DNA from: Tunturiibacter gelidiferens
Lineage (GTDB): Bacteria; Acidobacteriota; Terriglobia; Terriglobales; Acidobacteriaceae
DNA length: 64,000 bases
Direction: 5' to 3'
NCBI RefSeq assembly: GCF_013410115.1
Contig: NZ_JACCCV010000001.1
Location: 372,001-436,000, forward strand
How positions within the stretch are numbered: position 1 is the first letter of the stretch; the number at the start of each line of letters is the position of its first letter. Positions 50,899-60,140 of the stretch are shown here, piece by piece. Below the pieces are notes generated by a model that did not search any database, was not told where the DNA came from, and was given only the letters and a program-made list of their open reading frames with translations. A program made the position numbers and the translations under genes.

Positions 50899-52383
50899 AT
50901 GTCCTACACGGCAGCGGTCGACCATCTCTACGCTTTAGGGCAGGAACTTGCCCCCGCAACACCCAGTACGCCCCGCCGCAAATTCGACCTCGCCCACATG
51001 CGAGTCCTCGCCGCGGCACTCGGCGACCCTCAAATGACCTTTCCCTCGATTTTGATCGCTGGAACCAATGGCAAAGGCTCTACCGCTGCCACCCTGGCCA
51101 GTATCCTCACCGCCGCCGGCTACCGTACCGGCCTCTACACCTCACCCCACCTGATCCGCGTCAACGAACGAATCCAGATCGACGGTCATCAGATTCCGGA
51201 CGAAGACTTCGCCCGCCTCTACTTCCAGGTCGACGAGGCCGCCCGCCATCTCGTCGAAGCCGGCGACCTGCCGTACCCGCCCAGCTTCTTCGAGGTGCTC
51301 ACCGCGGTAGGCTTTCTCTATTTCGCTGGAGAGAACGCAACGCACGCGGAAAAGACTCGGGTGGACATCGCCATCCTCGAAGTTGGGCTGGGGGGACGTC
51401 TCGATGCCACCAACATCGTCGAACCGCTCCTTTCAATCCTCACCGACATCGCTCTCGACCATCAGGACTATCTCGGCAACACTATCGCAGAGATTACCCG
51501 CGAAAAAGCCGGCATCCTGCGCCCTAACGGCACTCTCATCACCCTCCCTCAACACCCCGACGCGAATCAGGCTATCGGCGAGGCTGCAGCCACTCTCAAT
51601 CTCCGCGCCATCAACGCCGCCAGCTACATTCCCGGACAGACTCCAGGTGTTTCGAGATCTGTTCCTGGCCACCAAGTGGGAGCGTCAGGAAAGCAAGCGG
51701 CAACCCCGCTTCCAGCCAACCACTACAGCATTACGCTCGACGGGGAAGCCCTCGAAGTGAATTCGCCCCTCTCCGGGCATCATCAGCAGCGTAATATTGC
51801 GCTGGCAATCGCCGCTGCGGCAGAGTTACGTCACTTAGAAGGTTACAAATTAGGCCAGATTGCTGGAGAAAGTAACCAAATTGGTTACAAAATAACCAAT
51901 GCCCATATCGAAGCAGGAATTCGGAATACGCACTGGCCCGGCCGCCTCGAACTCTTCACCTTCTCCGATGGTCCGCAGCTTTTGCTCGACGTAGCGCATA
52001 ATCCGGCCGGTGCCTGGACGCTCCGCGCCGCGATCGCACAGCTTCCCGAAGCCCAGCCTCGCACCCTCGTCTTCAGCTGCCTCCGCGACAAGGATCTCAA
52101 CGAGATGGCCCAGATACTCTTTCCGCTCTTCGACGCCTCCTCCACAGATTCCAAACGCAGCAAGGACCACATTGTCTTCGCTCCAATCGATAATCCCCGT
52201 GCCGCTCATATCGACGACCTCCTGGCCGCTGCGCACGCTCTCGATATTCCAGCTCACGCTGCGCCTCACCTTGCCGCCGCCCTCGCCCAGGCGCGTGCCG
52301 TAACGCCCTCAGACGGTCTCATCATCGCTACCGGCTCCGTCTATTTAGTGGGCGAGATTCGCCGCCTCGCCGGAGAGCTATGA
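50899..52383 (+). CDS. folC: bifunctional folylpolyglutamate/dihydrofolate synthase
   Basis: 494 residues, slightly long for FolC. P-loop FPSILIAGTNGKGSTAATLASIL near residue 50, EVGLGGRLDATNIVEPLLSILTDIALDHQDYLG near 155, the AGILRPNGTLITL strand, then a Mur-ligase-type C-terminal domain with LLDVAHNPAGAW and VFSCLRDKDLNEMA. It adds glutamate to folates. A Thr/Gly/Ser/Gln-rich loop near residues 245-275 (GVSRSVPGHQVGASG) is a lineage insertion. Its stop overlaps plsC (ATGA), so translation is coupled. Confidence 0.93.
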   Translation: MSYTAAVDHLYALGQELAPATPSTPRRKFDLAHMRVLAAALGDPQMTFPSILIAGTNGKGSTAATLASILTAAGYRTGLYTSPHLIRVNERIQIDGHQIPDEDFARLYFQVDEAARHLVEAGDLPYPPSFFEVLTAVGFLYFAGENATHAEKTRVDIAILEVGLGGRLDATNIVEPLLSILTDIALDHQDYLGNTIAEITREKAGILRPNGTLITLPQHPDANQAIGEAAATLNLRAINAASYIPGQTPGVSRSVPGHQVGASGKQAATPLPANHYSITLDGEALEVNSPLSGHHQQRNIALAIAAAAELRHLEGYKLGQIAGESNQIGYKITNAHIEAGIRNTHWPGRLELFTFSDGPQLLLDVAHNPAGAWTLRAAIAQLPEAQPRTLVFSCLRDKDLNEMAQILFPLFDASSTDSKRSKDHIVFAPIDNPRAAHIDDLLAAAHALDIPAHAAPHLAAALAQARAVTPSDGLIIATGSVYLVGEIRRLAGEL

Positions 52384-53255
52384 ACGACTCTCCTCTGGCG
52401 GAAAACCTGCCGGGCAAGAATGAGAACGGCGCCGCTTCCGTATCATCCGAACCAAAGCCGTCTGCTCAGCCTGCCTTCTCCGTAGAAGAGCCGGAGGGTC
52501 TACCCTTCACCTCGAAGCAGCCCCCGCTGTTGCTTCGCTGGTTGTCGTACCTTCTTCTAATCCCCCTTGTGGGCCTTGCGACTGCGGGTTTCGGATGCAT
52601 CTCCCTCCTGGCCGGCCTTTGGGATAAGTCTGGCCGCCAGCAGCACGCGATTGCACACCTCTGGGCGCGCACGCTCCTGCTCATCAGCCTGTCTCCCGTC
52701 AAGATCATCGGCCGCGAAAAGCTCCACGAGCAGGAGACCGCCGTCTACGCCTCCAACCATCTCAGTTATATGGACACGCCAGTCCTCTTCGCCAAACTGC
52801 CCTTCCAGTTCCGCATTCTGGCCAAGCAATCGCTCTGGAAGATTCCGTTCATCGGCTGGTACCTCAATCGCTCTGGCCAGGTTCCGGTGGATTCGAAGAG
52901 TCCCCGCTCCCTGATAGCCAGCCTGAACCGGGGCGTCGCCACGCTGAAGCATGGTCTGCCACTGGTTCTCTTTCCGGAAGGGGGCCGTGCAGCGACAGGC
53001 CAGCTCCAGACGATGATGTCCGGCTGCGCTTACATGGCCATCAAGGCCCAGGTTCCCCTGGTGCCGCTCACTCTCATCGGCACCTACGAGCTTCTTCCCA
53101 TCCACGTCTATGCTCTTCATCCTCGCCCCGTCTTCATCGTCATAGGCGACCCAATTCCTACCGTCGGCCTCAATGCCCGGGACGCGGACTCACTTACTCA
53201 GCGGCTCTACGACTCCATCTCCGCCACGTACTCCCAGTACTCCACCAATCAATAG
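52380..53255 (+). CDS. plsC: 1-acyl-sn-glycerol-3-phosphate acyltransferase
   Basis: 291 residues, ATG in the folC stop. A 45-residue polar N-terminus precedes a long membrane span (residues 49-80, LLLRWLSYLLLIPLVGLAT). Acyltransferase motifs: NHLSYMDTPVL (HX4D), FPEGGRAATGQ (EGxR-type block III), and VPLVPLTLIGTYELLP. It adds the second acyl chain to lysophosphatidate. A C-terminal region of about 40 residues is plain. Confidence 0.9.
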   Translation: MNDSPLAENLPGKNENGAASVSSEPKPSAQPAFSVEEPEGLPFTSKQPPLLLRWLSYLLLIPLVGLATAGFGCISLLAGLWDKSGRQQHAIAHLWARTLLLISLSPVKIIGREKLHEQETAVYASNHLSYMDTPVLFAKLPFQFRILAKQSLWKIPFIGWYLNRSGQVPVDSKSPRSLIASLNRGVATLKHGLPLVLFPEGGRAATGQLQTMMSGCAYMAIKAQVPLVPLTLIGTYELLPIHVYALHPRPVFIVIGDPIPTVGLNARDADSLTQRLYDSISATYSQYSTNQ

Positions 53256-53287
53256 TGAGTTTCACTTGTGGCCAGTTACGGAGAAGA

Positions 53288-53303
53288 TGTTCCACGTGGA
53301 ACA
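53288..53303. promoter_or_regulatory. parS site 1
   Basis: TGTTCCACGTGGAACA, a perfect 16-bp palindrome and a ParB centromere site variant. It lies in the gap after plsC. Confidence 0.88.
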
Positions 53304-53331
53304 CAGCGACAAGTCGTATGATTAATCTGCC

Positions 53332-54111
53332 ATGAAGCCCCGCATCGCCATCCCCGTTCCCACGAGTACAGACCTCGCCTATAACCAGCGCTCATGGCCC
53401 CAGTACGCGGCCGCGGTAGAACGTAGTGGGGGCGATCCGGTTGCAATCTCACTCAACGAGACTCCCAGAGCGATCGCAGATCTCATCAACACCTGTCAGG
53501 CCGTCCTCCTTCCCGGCAGCCCCGCCGATGTAAACCCGCAGAAATACGGCCAGGAACCCGTCCCTGAGTGTTCTCCTGCAGACAACGCCCGGGAAAATGT
53601 GGACGAACTCCTCATTCAGGACGCCCACAACCTCTACAAACCCATCTTCGCCATCTGCTTTGGCCTGCAGTTCCTCAACGTCTGGCGCGGAGGAACGCTG
53701 GTACAGGATCTCTCAATCCTCCCGGTAAACCATGCCGCCGGCAGAAGTGTAGCAATAGCCCATAACGCCGCAATCGCACCAGACTCCCTCCTGGGCTCTT
53801 TCCTGGACCCCGCCGAGGCTTCCGAACAGGACGAATTCCTTCGTCTGCCCATCAACTCCAGCCACCATCAGGCTATCGGCATCCCCGGTGATGGTCTCCG
53901 CGTCGCCGCGCGCTGCCCGCAAGACGGAGTCATCGAAGGCGTTGAGGGCGGCCAGGCCAGCGAAGGCGCCACCTCACACTTCGTTCTGGGCGTCCAATGG
54001 CATCCCGAGCGGAGCTATGACCTCAGCCCCTCGTCCCGCGCTCTCTTCGATCGTTTCGTCGAGCAAGCCGCCACTTGGACCCCGCGCCATATCCACACCT
54101 CCGTCGCCTGA
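53332..54111 (+). CDS. gamma-glutamyl-gamma-aminobutyrate hydrolase-like amidase (class I GATase)
   Basis: 259 residues. LPGSPADVNPQKYGQEP near residue 62, a nucleophile elbow PIFAICFGLQFLNVWRGGTL with Cys, INSSHHQAIGIPGDGL, and a catalytic GVQWHPERSYD. It matches the peptidase C26 family, which splits gamma-glutamyl amides such as gamma-glutamyl-GABA. The elbow is CFGLQ rather than CRGxQ. The start is close after parS 1 and a TATGAT box 9 nt before ATG, suggesting a very short leader. Confidence 0.82.
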   Translation: MKPRIAIPVPTSTDLAYNQRSWPQYAAAVERSGGDPVAISLNETPRAIADLINTCQAVLLPGSPADVNPQKYGQEPVPECSPADNARENVDELLIQDAHNLYKPIFAICFGLQFLNVWRGGTLVQDLSILPVNHAAGRSVAIAHNAAIAPDSLLGSFLDPAEASEQDEFLRLPINSSHHQAIGIPGDGLRVAARCPQDGVIEGVEGGQASEGATSHFVLGVQWHPERSYDLSPSSRALFDRFVEQAATWTPRHIHTSVA

Positions 54112-54131
54112 AGGCATCGTTCTATTCATAA

Positions 54132-54147
54132 CGTTCCACGTGGAACA
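54132..54147. promoter_or_regulatory. parS site 2
   Basis: CGTTCCACGTGGAACA, identical to site 1 except the first base. Located between the amidase and rsmG. Confidence 0.85.
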
Positions 54148-54201
54148 CTCCTATTCCCAAGACTCAACCGCTGAGACCTAACCCTGAGATACTGGACTTC
54201 C

Positions 54202-54804
54202 ATGCCAACCCTCTCAGAGGCGAAGATCGCCTCACTCCTGACCCCGTATCTTCCGAGTGCAGCACCCGTTATCGTCTCCCAGCTCTCCCTCTACCTAGAA
54301 CTCCTCCTCAAGTGGAACGCCCGCACCAACCTCACCGCAATTCGCGACCCCGAGGAGATCGTCCGTCGTCACTTCGGCGAAAGCCTGTTTGCAGGACAAC
54401 ATCTAACCCCCGAAATCAGGACGCTCCTCGATTTCGGCTCCGGCGCAGGTTTTCCCGGCCTGCCCATCGCCATTCTCCGCCCCGAGATCGCCGTAACTCT
54501 CGCCGAATCTCAAAATAAAAAGGCCACCTTTCTGCGCGAAGCCGTTCGAATCCTTGGCCTGCCGGTCGAAGTATGGGCGGGCCGGGTCGAAACCATGCCA
54601 AAAACCATTCAATTTCATACAGTTACGCTTCGCGCAGTGGACAACATGGCGGCCGCCTTATCGTCTGCTGCTCCCCTCGCCGAAAAAGAACTCCTTCTAC
54701 TCGTGGGAGCCCCACCAATCCAGCCTCCCGGTTTTACCCTTCGAGCCCCGATCCCCATCCCCGGTACCCAAACCAGCATCCTTCTTCGCGCTACTCGCCA
54801 ATAA
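54202..54804 (+). CDS. rsmG: 16S rRNA (guanine527-N7)-methyltransferase
   Basis: 200 residues. LLKWNARTNLTAIRDPEEIVRRHFGESLF and LLDFGSGAGFPGLPIAILRPE (SAM-binding) are the RsmG signature, followed by LAESQNKKATFLREAVRILGL. It methylates G527 of 16S rRNA and is a usual neighbour of parA. ATG 54202; no clear Shine-Dalgarno, with GATACT 8 nt upstream. Confidence 0.95.
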   Translation: MPTLSEAKIASLLTPYLPSAAPVIVSQLSLYLELLLKWNARTNLTAIRDPEEIVRRHFGESLFAGQHLTPEIRTLLDFGSGAGFPGLPIAILRPEIAVTLAESQNKKATFLREAVRILGLPVEVWAGRVETMPKTIQFHTVTLRAVDNMAAALSSAAPLAEKELLLLVGAPPIQPPGFTLRAPIPIPGTQTSILLRATRQ

Positions 54805-54805
54805 A

Positions 54806-54821
54806 TGTTCCACGTGGAACA
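54806..54821. promoter_or_regulatory. parS site 3
   Basis: TGTTCCACGTGGAACA directly after the rsmG stop. A frame from 54805 translates this site as MFHVEQ, so an annotated ParA N-terminus starting so would be an artefact. Just beyond lie ATTTCCACA and TTCTCCACA, each one or two mismatches from a DnaA box. Confidence 0.9.
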
Positions 54822-54969
54822 AAAGATTTCCACATCGCTTCTCCCGAAAGCCTTCAATCCAGACGCCGAAAACACGTATCCCACAAGTTCTCCACAGCCC
54901 TTGCGGGTTCTGCACAGACCAGCCGCCATTGCCACGCCGCTCGCCTCCCGATACCCTGCAACTACCGCA

Positions 54970-55932
54970 ATGACGACTGAACAGCTCACTCCCAAGCCTG
55001 AAGACGCAGCGCAAAAGCCCGCAGACCCGGAATCTTCGCCGAAGCCTTCCAAAGTCATTGCCGTCGTCAATCAAAAGGGCGGAGTCGGCAAGACGACCAC
55101 GGCCATCAACCTCGCAGCTGCCCTCGCCCTCGAAGGCCTCAATACCCTTCTCATCGACTGCGATCCGCAGGCCAACTCCACCGGCGGACTTGGCTTCGCC
55201 CGCGCCAAGGATGGCGAGGAAGCCCGTCTCAGCATCTACGACATCCTGGTTGGCCAAACCACCATCGCCGAAGCTCTTCTCTCCACCGAAATCGACACAC
55301 TGAAGCTCGTTCCCAGCAGCAAAAATCTCATCGGCGCCACCATCGAGCTGATATCCCTCGACCGCCGCGAATACAAGCTCCGCGAAGCCATAGAGCCCAT
55401 CCGCGCCAATTACCCCTTTATCCTCCTCGACTGCCCCCCAGCTCTCGATCTGCTCACCCTCAACTCCCTCGTCGCCGCTGACAGCCTCCTCGTCCCCATG
55501 CAGGCCGAGTACTTCGCCCTCGAGGGCATCTCGGAGCTCATGAGTACCCTGGACCGCGTCGGCCAGGCATTCAACCCCGGCCTTGTTCTCGAGGGCGTCC
55601 TCCTCACCATGTACGACGACCGCACGAACCTCTCCCAGCAAGTCTCGGAGAATCTGCAAGCCTTCTTTACGGACAAGCTCCTCAAGACCACGATCCCCCG
55701 CAACATCCGCCTCGCCGAAGCCCCCAGCCACGGCAAGCCCGTCTCGCTCTACGACCCCAGGTCTCGCGGCTCGGAGGCCTATCGCGAGTTGGCCCTTGAA
55801 CTCCTGACTCGCAATAAGATGGACAGCCCAGAAGAGAAACGCAGAAAAAGGGCAGCCGCAGCGGCCGCAAGCTCTCTCAAGTCCTTCAACAAACTCGAAA
55901 AGAAGACCCGCTTCTGGCAGTCCAGCAAATAG
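54970..55932 (+). CDS. parA: chromosome partitioning ATPase ParA
   Basis: 320 residues from ATG 54970; the longer frame starts inside a parS site. A Ser/Pro/Glu lead of about 30 residues precedes the deviant Walker [22 protein letters not shown], then [15 protein letters not shown] and [20 protein letters not shown]. It moves the chromosome origin with ParB bound at parS. The C-terminus is basic and helical ([11 protein letters not shown]). parB follows after a gap of 149 nt holding a repeat arm. Confidence 0.95.
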   Translation: MTTEQLTPKPEDAAQKPADPESSPKPSKVIAVVNQKGGVGKTTTAINLAAALALEGLNTLLIDCDPQANSTGGLGFARAKDGEEARLSIYDILVGQTTIAEALLSTEIDTLKLVPSSKNLIGATIELISLDRREYKLREAIEPIRANYPFILLDCPPALDLLTLNSLVAADSLLVPMQAEYFALEGISELMSTLDRVGQAFNPGLVLEGVLLTMYDDRTNLSQQVSENLQAFFTDKLLKTTIPRNIRLAEAPSHGKPVSLYDPRSRGSEAYRELALELLTRNKMDSPEEKRRKRAAAAAASSLKSFNKLEKKTRFWQSSK

Positions 55933-55991
55933 AACAGAACTCACACCGAACAACGGGAGGGATCACTACAGATCCGCGAAGCCACAACAGG

Positions 55992-56046
55992 GTATACAAG
56001 TCACGAAGTGACCGCCCCACACGCAGTGGGCCCGTCCGGCAGGACA
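55992..56046. repeat. inverted-repeat intergenic element, solo right arm (copy C)
   Basis: GTATACAAGTCACGAAGTGACC ... CCCGTCCGGCAGGACA corresponds to the right arm of copies A and B. Its hairpins are GTCAC-GAA-GTGAC and CCCAC-ACGCA-GTGGG. It lies in the parA-parB gap; no left arm is present. Confidence 0.75.
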
Positions 56047-56081
56047 AGCCTCTCATTTCAAAAACAGAAAGCCGAAAAATC

Positions 56082-57005
56082 ATGCCAACCGTCACCGCAG
56101 ATCCCAAACGCCGCGCCTTGGGCAAGGGCCTTGAATCCCTCCTCCCCCAGCGTCCCACGCCTGCTCCTATATCTCTCTCCGCAGCGGCAGCACCTGCCGC
56201 AGAACCAACCGGCAAGCCGCTCGAGATCTCCCTGGACCAGATCGAACGCAACCCGTTCCAGACCCGCAGCCACTTCGACGAGGCCAAGTTAGCGGAGCTG
56301 GCGCAGTCCATCACAGCGTCAGGCGTAGTACAACCTATTGTCGTGCGGCCACTTAGCGGAGGCCGCTATCAGCTCATCACCGGCGAACGCCGCTGGCTGG
56401 CCAGCAAAAAGGCAAATAAAAACACCATCCCGGCTATCGTCCGTCAGGTCTCAGACGAGCAAACGCTCGAGATGACCATCGTCGAAAATCTCCAGCGCGC
56501 CGATCTCAACCCCATCGAGCAGGCTCGCGCCTACCAGCGTCTCAGCAACGACTTCAAGATGACCCAGGAACAGATGGCCATCCGCACGGGCAAAGAACGG
56601 GCGAGTGTATCTAACTTCCTTCGTTTGTTACGTTTACCAGATTCTGTCCAGCAGAAAGTCGAGTCCGGCGACCTCTCCTTCGGCCACGCGCGCACTCTCC
56701 TCGCGCTCGATTCCCCCGAAGCAATCACTGCTGCCGCCCAAAAGGTCATCGCGCTTTCACTCTCTGTCCGACAGACCGAAAGCTACGTCCAGGGCCTCAT
56801 CAATCCCGAAGCTAAAGAGAAGAAGGAGTCGAAGGCCGACGCCCAACCCGAAGATCCCAACGTCCGCGAAGCGCAGGATCGTCTGCGCCGCTCCCTCGGT
56901 CTCAAGGTCCGCATCGAGGACAAAAAAGGCAAAGGCCGCGTCATCATCGAGTACTCCGGCCTAGAAGACTTCGACTCGATCCTCACCGCCTTAGGCGGTC
57001 AATAA
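56082..57005 (+). CDS. parB: chromosome partitioning protein ParB
   Basis: 307 residues. RRALGKGLESLLPQ near the N-terminus, EISLDQIERNPFQTRSHFDEAKLAELAQSI, GRYQLITGERRWLASK (the CTP-binding GERR box), and the helix-turn-helix TQEQMAIRTGKERASVSNFLRLL. A C-terminal dimer region RIEDKKGKGRVIIEYSG follows. It binds the parS sites upstream and slides as a CTP-gated clamp. ATG 56082; a small Ala-rich linker sits at residues 24-42. Confidence 0.96.
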   Translation: MPTVTADPKRRALGKGLESLLPQRPTPAPISLSAAAAPAAEPTGKPLEISLDQIERNPFQTRSHFDEAKLAELAQSITASGVVQPIVVRPLSGGRYQLITGERRWLASKKANKNTIPAIVRQVSDEQTLEMTIVENLQRADLNPIEQARAYQRLSNDFKMTQEQMAIRTGKERASVSNFLRLLRLPDSVQQKVESGDLSFGHARTLLALDSPEAITAAAQKVIALSLSVRQTESYVQGLINPEAKEKKESKADAQPEDPNVREAQDRLRRSLGLKVRIEDKKGKGRVIIEYSGLEDFDSILTALGGQ

Positions 57006-57075
57006 CTTCTTTGAAAACTCAGGCCGAGCAACAACGCACCAAAAATTCTCAACCGAAACGTCCAGGAGACTGCAC

Positions 57076-58374
57076 ATGCGTTACGCGAACCACGTGAAAC
57101 ACTATCTGCTCCTTATTTTGTTACAAATTGCAGTCTCTTCCGTGGTCGCTCAAACGACACCACGCACTCTCCTCCGCACCGGCCATCTGCTCGACGTCAA
57201 GACCGGCGCAGAACCTGCCGCGCAAACCATCATCGTCACAGGCGACCGCATTACCGCGATCGCGCCGACGGCCTCCACACCGAAACAGTCCGGCGATACC
57301 GAGATCGACCTCACCCGATACACCGTCATGCCCGGCCTCATCGACGTCCACACCCATCTCACCATGGCGCCGAACTTTGACCCCTACTACGAACTCTCCA
57401 TGACGCCTGCCAAAGAAGCGATCATCGGAGTCGAAAACGCAAAGGTCACGCTCGAAGCCGGCTTCACCACCGTGCGTAACGTAGGTGCGAACGACTTCAC
57501 CGACGTAGCTCTCCGCGACGAGATCAACGCCGGCCACATTCCCGGCCCACACATGCAGGTCTCCGGTCCCGCCCTCGGTATCACCGGCGGGCACATGGAC
57601 GAGAACCTGCTCCCGTATGAGTACCATGTCCACGGCCAGGGTGTAGCCGACGGCATCCCCGCCGTACAGCATCAGGTGCGCGAAAACATCAAGTACGGCG
57701 CCGATCTCATCAAGATCGGAGCCACCGGAGGCGTCCTCTCCAAGGGCGACGATCCGCAAGCCTCGCAGTACACCCTCGAAGAGATGCAGGCCATCGTCGC
57801 CGATGCTCATCGTCTTGGACGCAAGGTGGCGGCCCACGCGCATGGAGCACAAGGCATCCTCTTCGCCACCGAAGCCGGTGTCGACTCCATCGAACACGGC
57901 AGCTACATCAACGACGAAGACATCGCCCTCATGAAGAAGAAGGGCACCTACCTCGTTCCTACTGCTTACCTGATCGACTGGATGCAGCAGTACGGCAACC
58001 TTCCGCCCTTCTACCAACAAAAGATGAAGGATGTAAGCGCCGTCGAAAAACAAAATGCGACTAAGGCCATCAAAGCGGGCGTGAAAATCGCGCTCGGCAC
58101 CGATGCCGCTGTTTATCCGCATGGACTCAACGCGCACGAGGTCGATGTCTACGTCAATCAATTCGGTATGTCGCCACTGCAAGGCATCCAGACCGGCACC
58201 ACGAACGCGGCCGATCTCATGGGCTGGACCGACCGCGTCGGCACGCTAGAACCCGGCAAGTGGGCCGACCTCATCGCCATCGACGGCGATCCGCTCAAGG
58301 ACGTCAAGCTCCTGCAGCACGTCCCCTTCGTCATGAAGTCCGGCGTGGTCTACAAAGACGAGACTCACAAGTAG
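57076..58374 (+). CDS. secreted amidohydrolase (imidazolonepropionase-like)
   Basis: 432 residues. Signal peptide to about residue 25 (LLLILLQIAVSSVVAQ). MPGLIDVHTHLTM (HxH metal site), ADLIKIGATGGVLS (carbamylated lysine position), KVAAHAHGAQGI and GVDSIEHGSYI (two His ligands) and ALGTDAAVYPHG (Asp ligand). The layout is that of Xaa-Pro dipeptidase-like or imidazolonepropionase-like amidohydrolases acting in the periplasm. Specific substrate unknown. Confidence 0.88.
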   Translation: MRYANHVKHYLLLILLQIAVSSVVAQTTPRTLLRTGHLLDVKTGAEPAAQTIIVTGDRITAIAPTASTPKQSGDTEIDLTRYTVMPGLIDVHTHLTMAPNFDPYYELSMTPAKEAIIGVENAKVTLEAGFTTVRNVGANDFTDVALRDEINAGHIPGPHMQVSGPALGITGGHMDENLLPYEYHVHGQGVADGIPAVQHQVRENIKYGADLIKIGATGGVLSKGDDPQASQYTLEEMQAIVADAHRLGRKVAAHAHGAQGILFATEAGVDSIEHGSYINDEDIALMKKKGTYLVPTAYLIDWMQQYGNLPPFYQQKMKDVSAVEKQNATKAIKAGVKIALGTDAAVYPHGLNAHEVDVYVNQFGMSPLQGIQTGTTNAADLMGWTDRVGTLEPGKWADLIAIDGDPLKDVKLLQHVPFVMKSGVVYKDETHK

Positions 58375-58397
58375 CAGAAAGAAATCTCCGAATCAAT

Positions 58398-59126
58398 ATG
58401 AAAGCCTCAGCCCTTGAGTTTCGTCTTCGTTTCATCATTGGCATCGTCATTTACCTGCTCGGTTTCATTGCCCCGTGGAACAGCCTGCTGCACCTGGATT
58501 CCATTCGCACCTGGCAGTACCTTGCCGCGTGGCCCGCGCGCAGCGGCTGGCTCGGCTTCAGTGCTGCCACTATCGCGGTTCTGGTCCTCGGCATCCTCTG
58601 CGCCGTTGCAGGAGCGTTCCTGCGCACCTGGGGCTCCGCCTACGTCGATCCCTCCATCGTTCAGGCTGGCGCGATGCACGGCGAAGGGTTCGTGGCGGCT
58701 GGTCCCTATCGCTATCTCCGCAATCCGCTCTACCTGGGCACCTTCTTCCACACCTTCGCGCTCGCGCTTCTCATGCCGCCCAGCGGAGCCATCTTCTGCA
58801 TCCTCGCCGTCGCCTTCTTCCAACTCCGCCTCATCTTCGCAGAGGAGTTCTTCCTCACCGCAAAACTCGGTGCTCCTTATCTTGAGTACTGCGCCAAAGT
58901 CCCACGCCTCTTCCCTTCATTCACCGCACGCATCCCCGCGTTCCCCATGCGCCCCACCTGGCCCACAGCATTCCTATCCGAAATCTACATGTGGGGTGTG
59001 GCCATCTCCTTCGCGACGCTCGGCTGGCGCTACAACTCCATGCTCATCATCAAGGGTGTCCTCATCTCACTCGGCCTCTCCCTCATCGTCCGCGCCTTCC
59101 TCAAGCCCGCACCCAGGAGAGCCTAG
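58398..59126 (+). CDS. isoprenylcysteine carboxyl methyltransferase-like membrane protein
   Basis: 242 residues from ATG 58398. Five hydrophobic spans and the family motif GPYRYLRNPLYLGTF near residue 110, with LRLIFAEEFFL after it. Homologues methylate lipids or small thiols with SAM. The N-terminus RLRFIIGIVIYLLGFIAPW is a plain membrane helix. The last bases overlap the convergent GNAT gene. Confidence 0.78.
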   Translation: MKASALEFRLRFIIGIVIYLLGFIAPWNSLLHLDSIRTWQYLAAWPARSGWLGFSAATIAVLVLGILCAVAGAFLRTWGSAYVDPSIVQAGAMHGEGFVAAGPYRYLRNPLYLGTFFHTFALALLMPPSGAIFCILAVAFFQLRLIFAEEFFLTAKLGAPYLEYCAKVPRLFPSFTARIPAFPMRPTWPTAFLSEIYMWGVAISFATLGWRYNSMLIIKGVLISLGLSLIVRAFLKPAPRRA

Positions 59127-59677
59127 AGAGTTTCGGGACAGCCCGGATTGATCAGCAGATAGGACAGGTGATTTGCGCCTGTAGGTGCATAGAACTCTTC
59201 GTGCGTAAAAGAAAAACCAAGCCTTCCGATGAGGCGTCGCGACGCGGCATTTTTCGGGTGATGTCCCACGAACAATCCTCGGACTTGCAGCGTCTTGAAT
59301 GCGAAATCGATAACGGCTCGTGCCGCCTCTTGAGCGAGGCCCTGCCCCTGGTAACTAGGTTTCAGATGGACTCCCATCTCAAAGATGCGGCCATCGTTTT
59401 TATAGGGCCGAAGTCCGGCACACCCGGCAAAATCGTCGCTTTGAAGCAGGAAGACAGGCCAATACTGAACCTGGTGGTCGATCAACATGGTTCTCTCACG
59501 AGCTAGCCGCGCACCGATTTCACGATCGGTAAAGGGGCCGCCAATCAGCGAAGACACTCCAGGATCGCCCCATAGTTCAAGGGCGAGGGGAAGGTCTCCT
59601 TCGCTCCACTGTCCAAACCCTAAGCGATCTGTCAGAAGAAAGTAGTCGTGCGGTCGAGTCAAAGAGGAATCCGCCAT
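59123..59677 (-). CDS. GNAT family N-acetyltransferase (RimJ/RimL type)
   Basis: 184 residues from ATG 59677; 59707 is an equally open alternative without better support. LTDRLGFGQWSEGDLPLALELWGDP at the start, MGVHLKPSYQGQGLAQEAARAVIDFAF (acetyl-CoA loop) and GHHPKNAASRRLIGRLGFSFTHEE complete the fold. It would acetylate an amine of a small molecule or protein N-terminus. It overlaps the convergent methyltransferase gene by 4 nt. Confidence 0.85.
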   Translation of the reverse strand: MADSSLTRPHDYFLLTDRLGFGQWSEGDLPLALELWGDPGVSSLIGGPFTDREIGARLARERTMLIDHQVQYWPVFLLQSDDFAGCAGLRPYKNDGRIFEMGVHLKPSYQGQGLAQEAARAVIDFAFKTLQVRGLFVGHHPKNAASRRLIGRLGFSFTHEEFYAPTGANHLSYLLINPGCPETL

Positions 59678-59843
59678 CTGTAAAGGGAAAACCCGCCGCA
59701 CCCACATCAGATCGTGGACACAGCGGGTTGGTGTTACTGATGCTCACGCTTCAGCAGACTAGACTCTGAGGCGCATCAATCGGGGAGGGCTTGTCTCATG
59801 CGACATCCTCGCGCCAACCGGCGCACTCAGCGTCGCAGTCGAA

Positions 59844-60140
59844 CTACTTCTTCACCGGTGCGATCGTATCCTTCGCAACCTTGGCCACGCGGAACTTCAC
59901 CACGGTCTTGGCCTTGATCTTGATGGTCTCACCCGTCTGCGGGTTGCGGCCAAGACGCGCCTTACGCTCTGCCTTTACCAGCTTGCCGATCCCAGGAATG
60001 GTGAACTCGCCATTCTTCTTGGTCTCTTTCACTGCGGTCTCTGCCAGCAGTTCCAGGAAACCAGCGGTCTGCTTGTTGGTGAGTTCGAGCTTTTCCGCCA
60101 GGTGGCGAACCAGCGCTGTCTTTGTCATTCCCTTTGCCAT
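59844..60140 (-). CDS. hup: HU-family DNA-binding protein
   Basis: 98 residues. MTKTALVRHLAEKLELTNKQTAGFLE at the start, GEFTIPGIGKLVKAERKARLGRNPQTGE (the arm) and KTVVKFRVAKVAKDTI complete the HU/IHF fold. It bends and compacts DNA. AGAAGGAGC lies before the start, a good ribosome binding site. The family form is HU rather than IHF by its length. Confidence 0.95.
   Translation of the reverse strand: MAKGMTKTALVRHLAEKLELTNKQTAGFLELLAETAVKETKKNGEFTIPGIGKLVKAERKARLGRNPQTGETIKIKAKTVVKFRVAKVAKDTIAPVKK

Noticed and set aside
54805-54969. ParA N-terminal extension starting MFHVEQ
   Set aside because: It begins inside a parS site and has no family match before residue 56.
57088-57103. parS-like sequence with right half GTGAAACA in the amidohydrolase start
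   Set aside because: The left half has several mismatches; one half-site is expected by chance.
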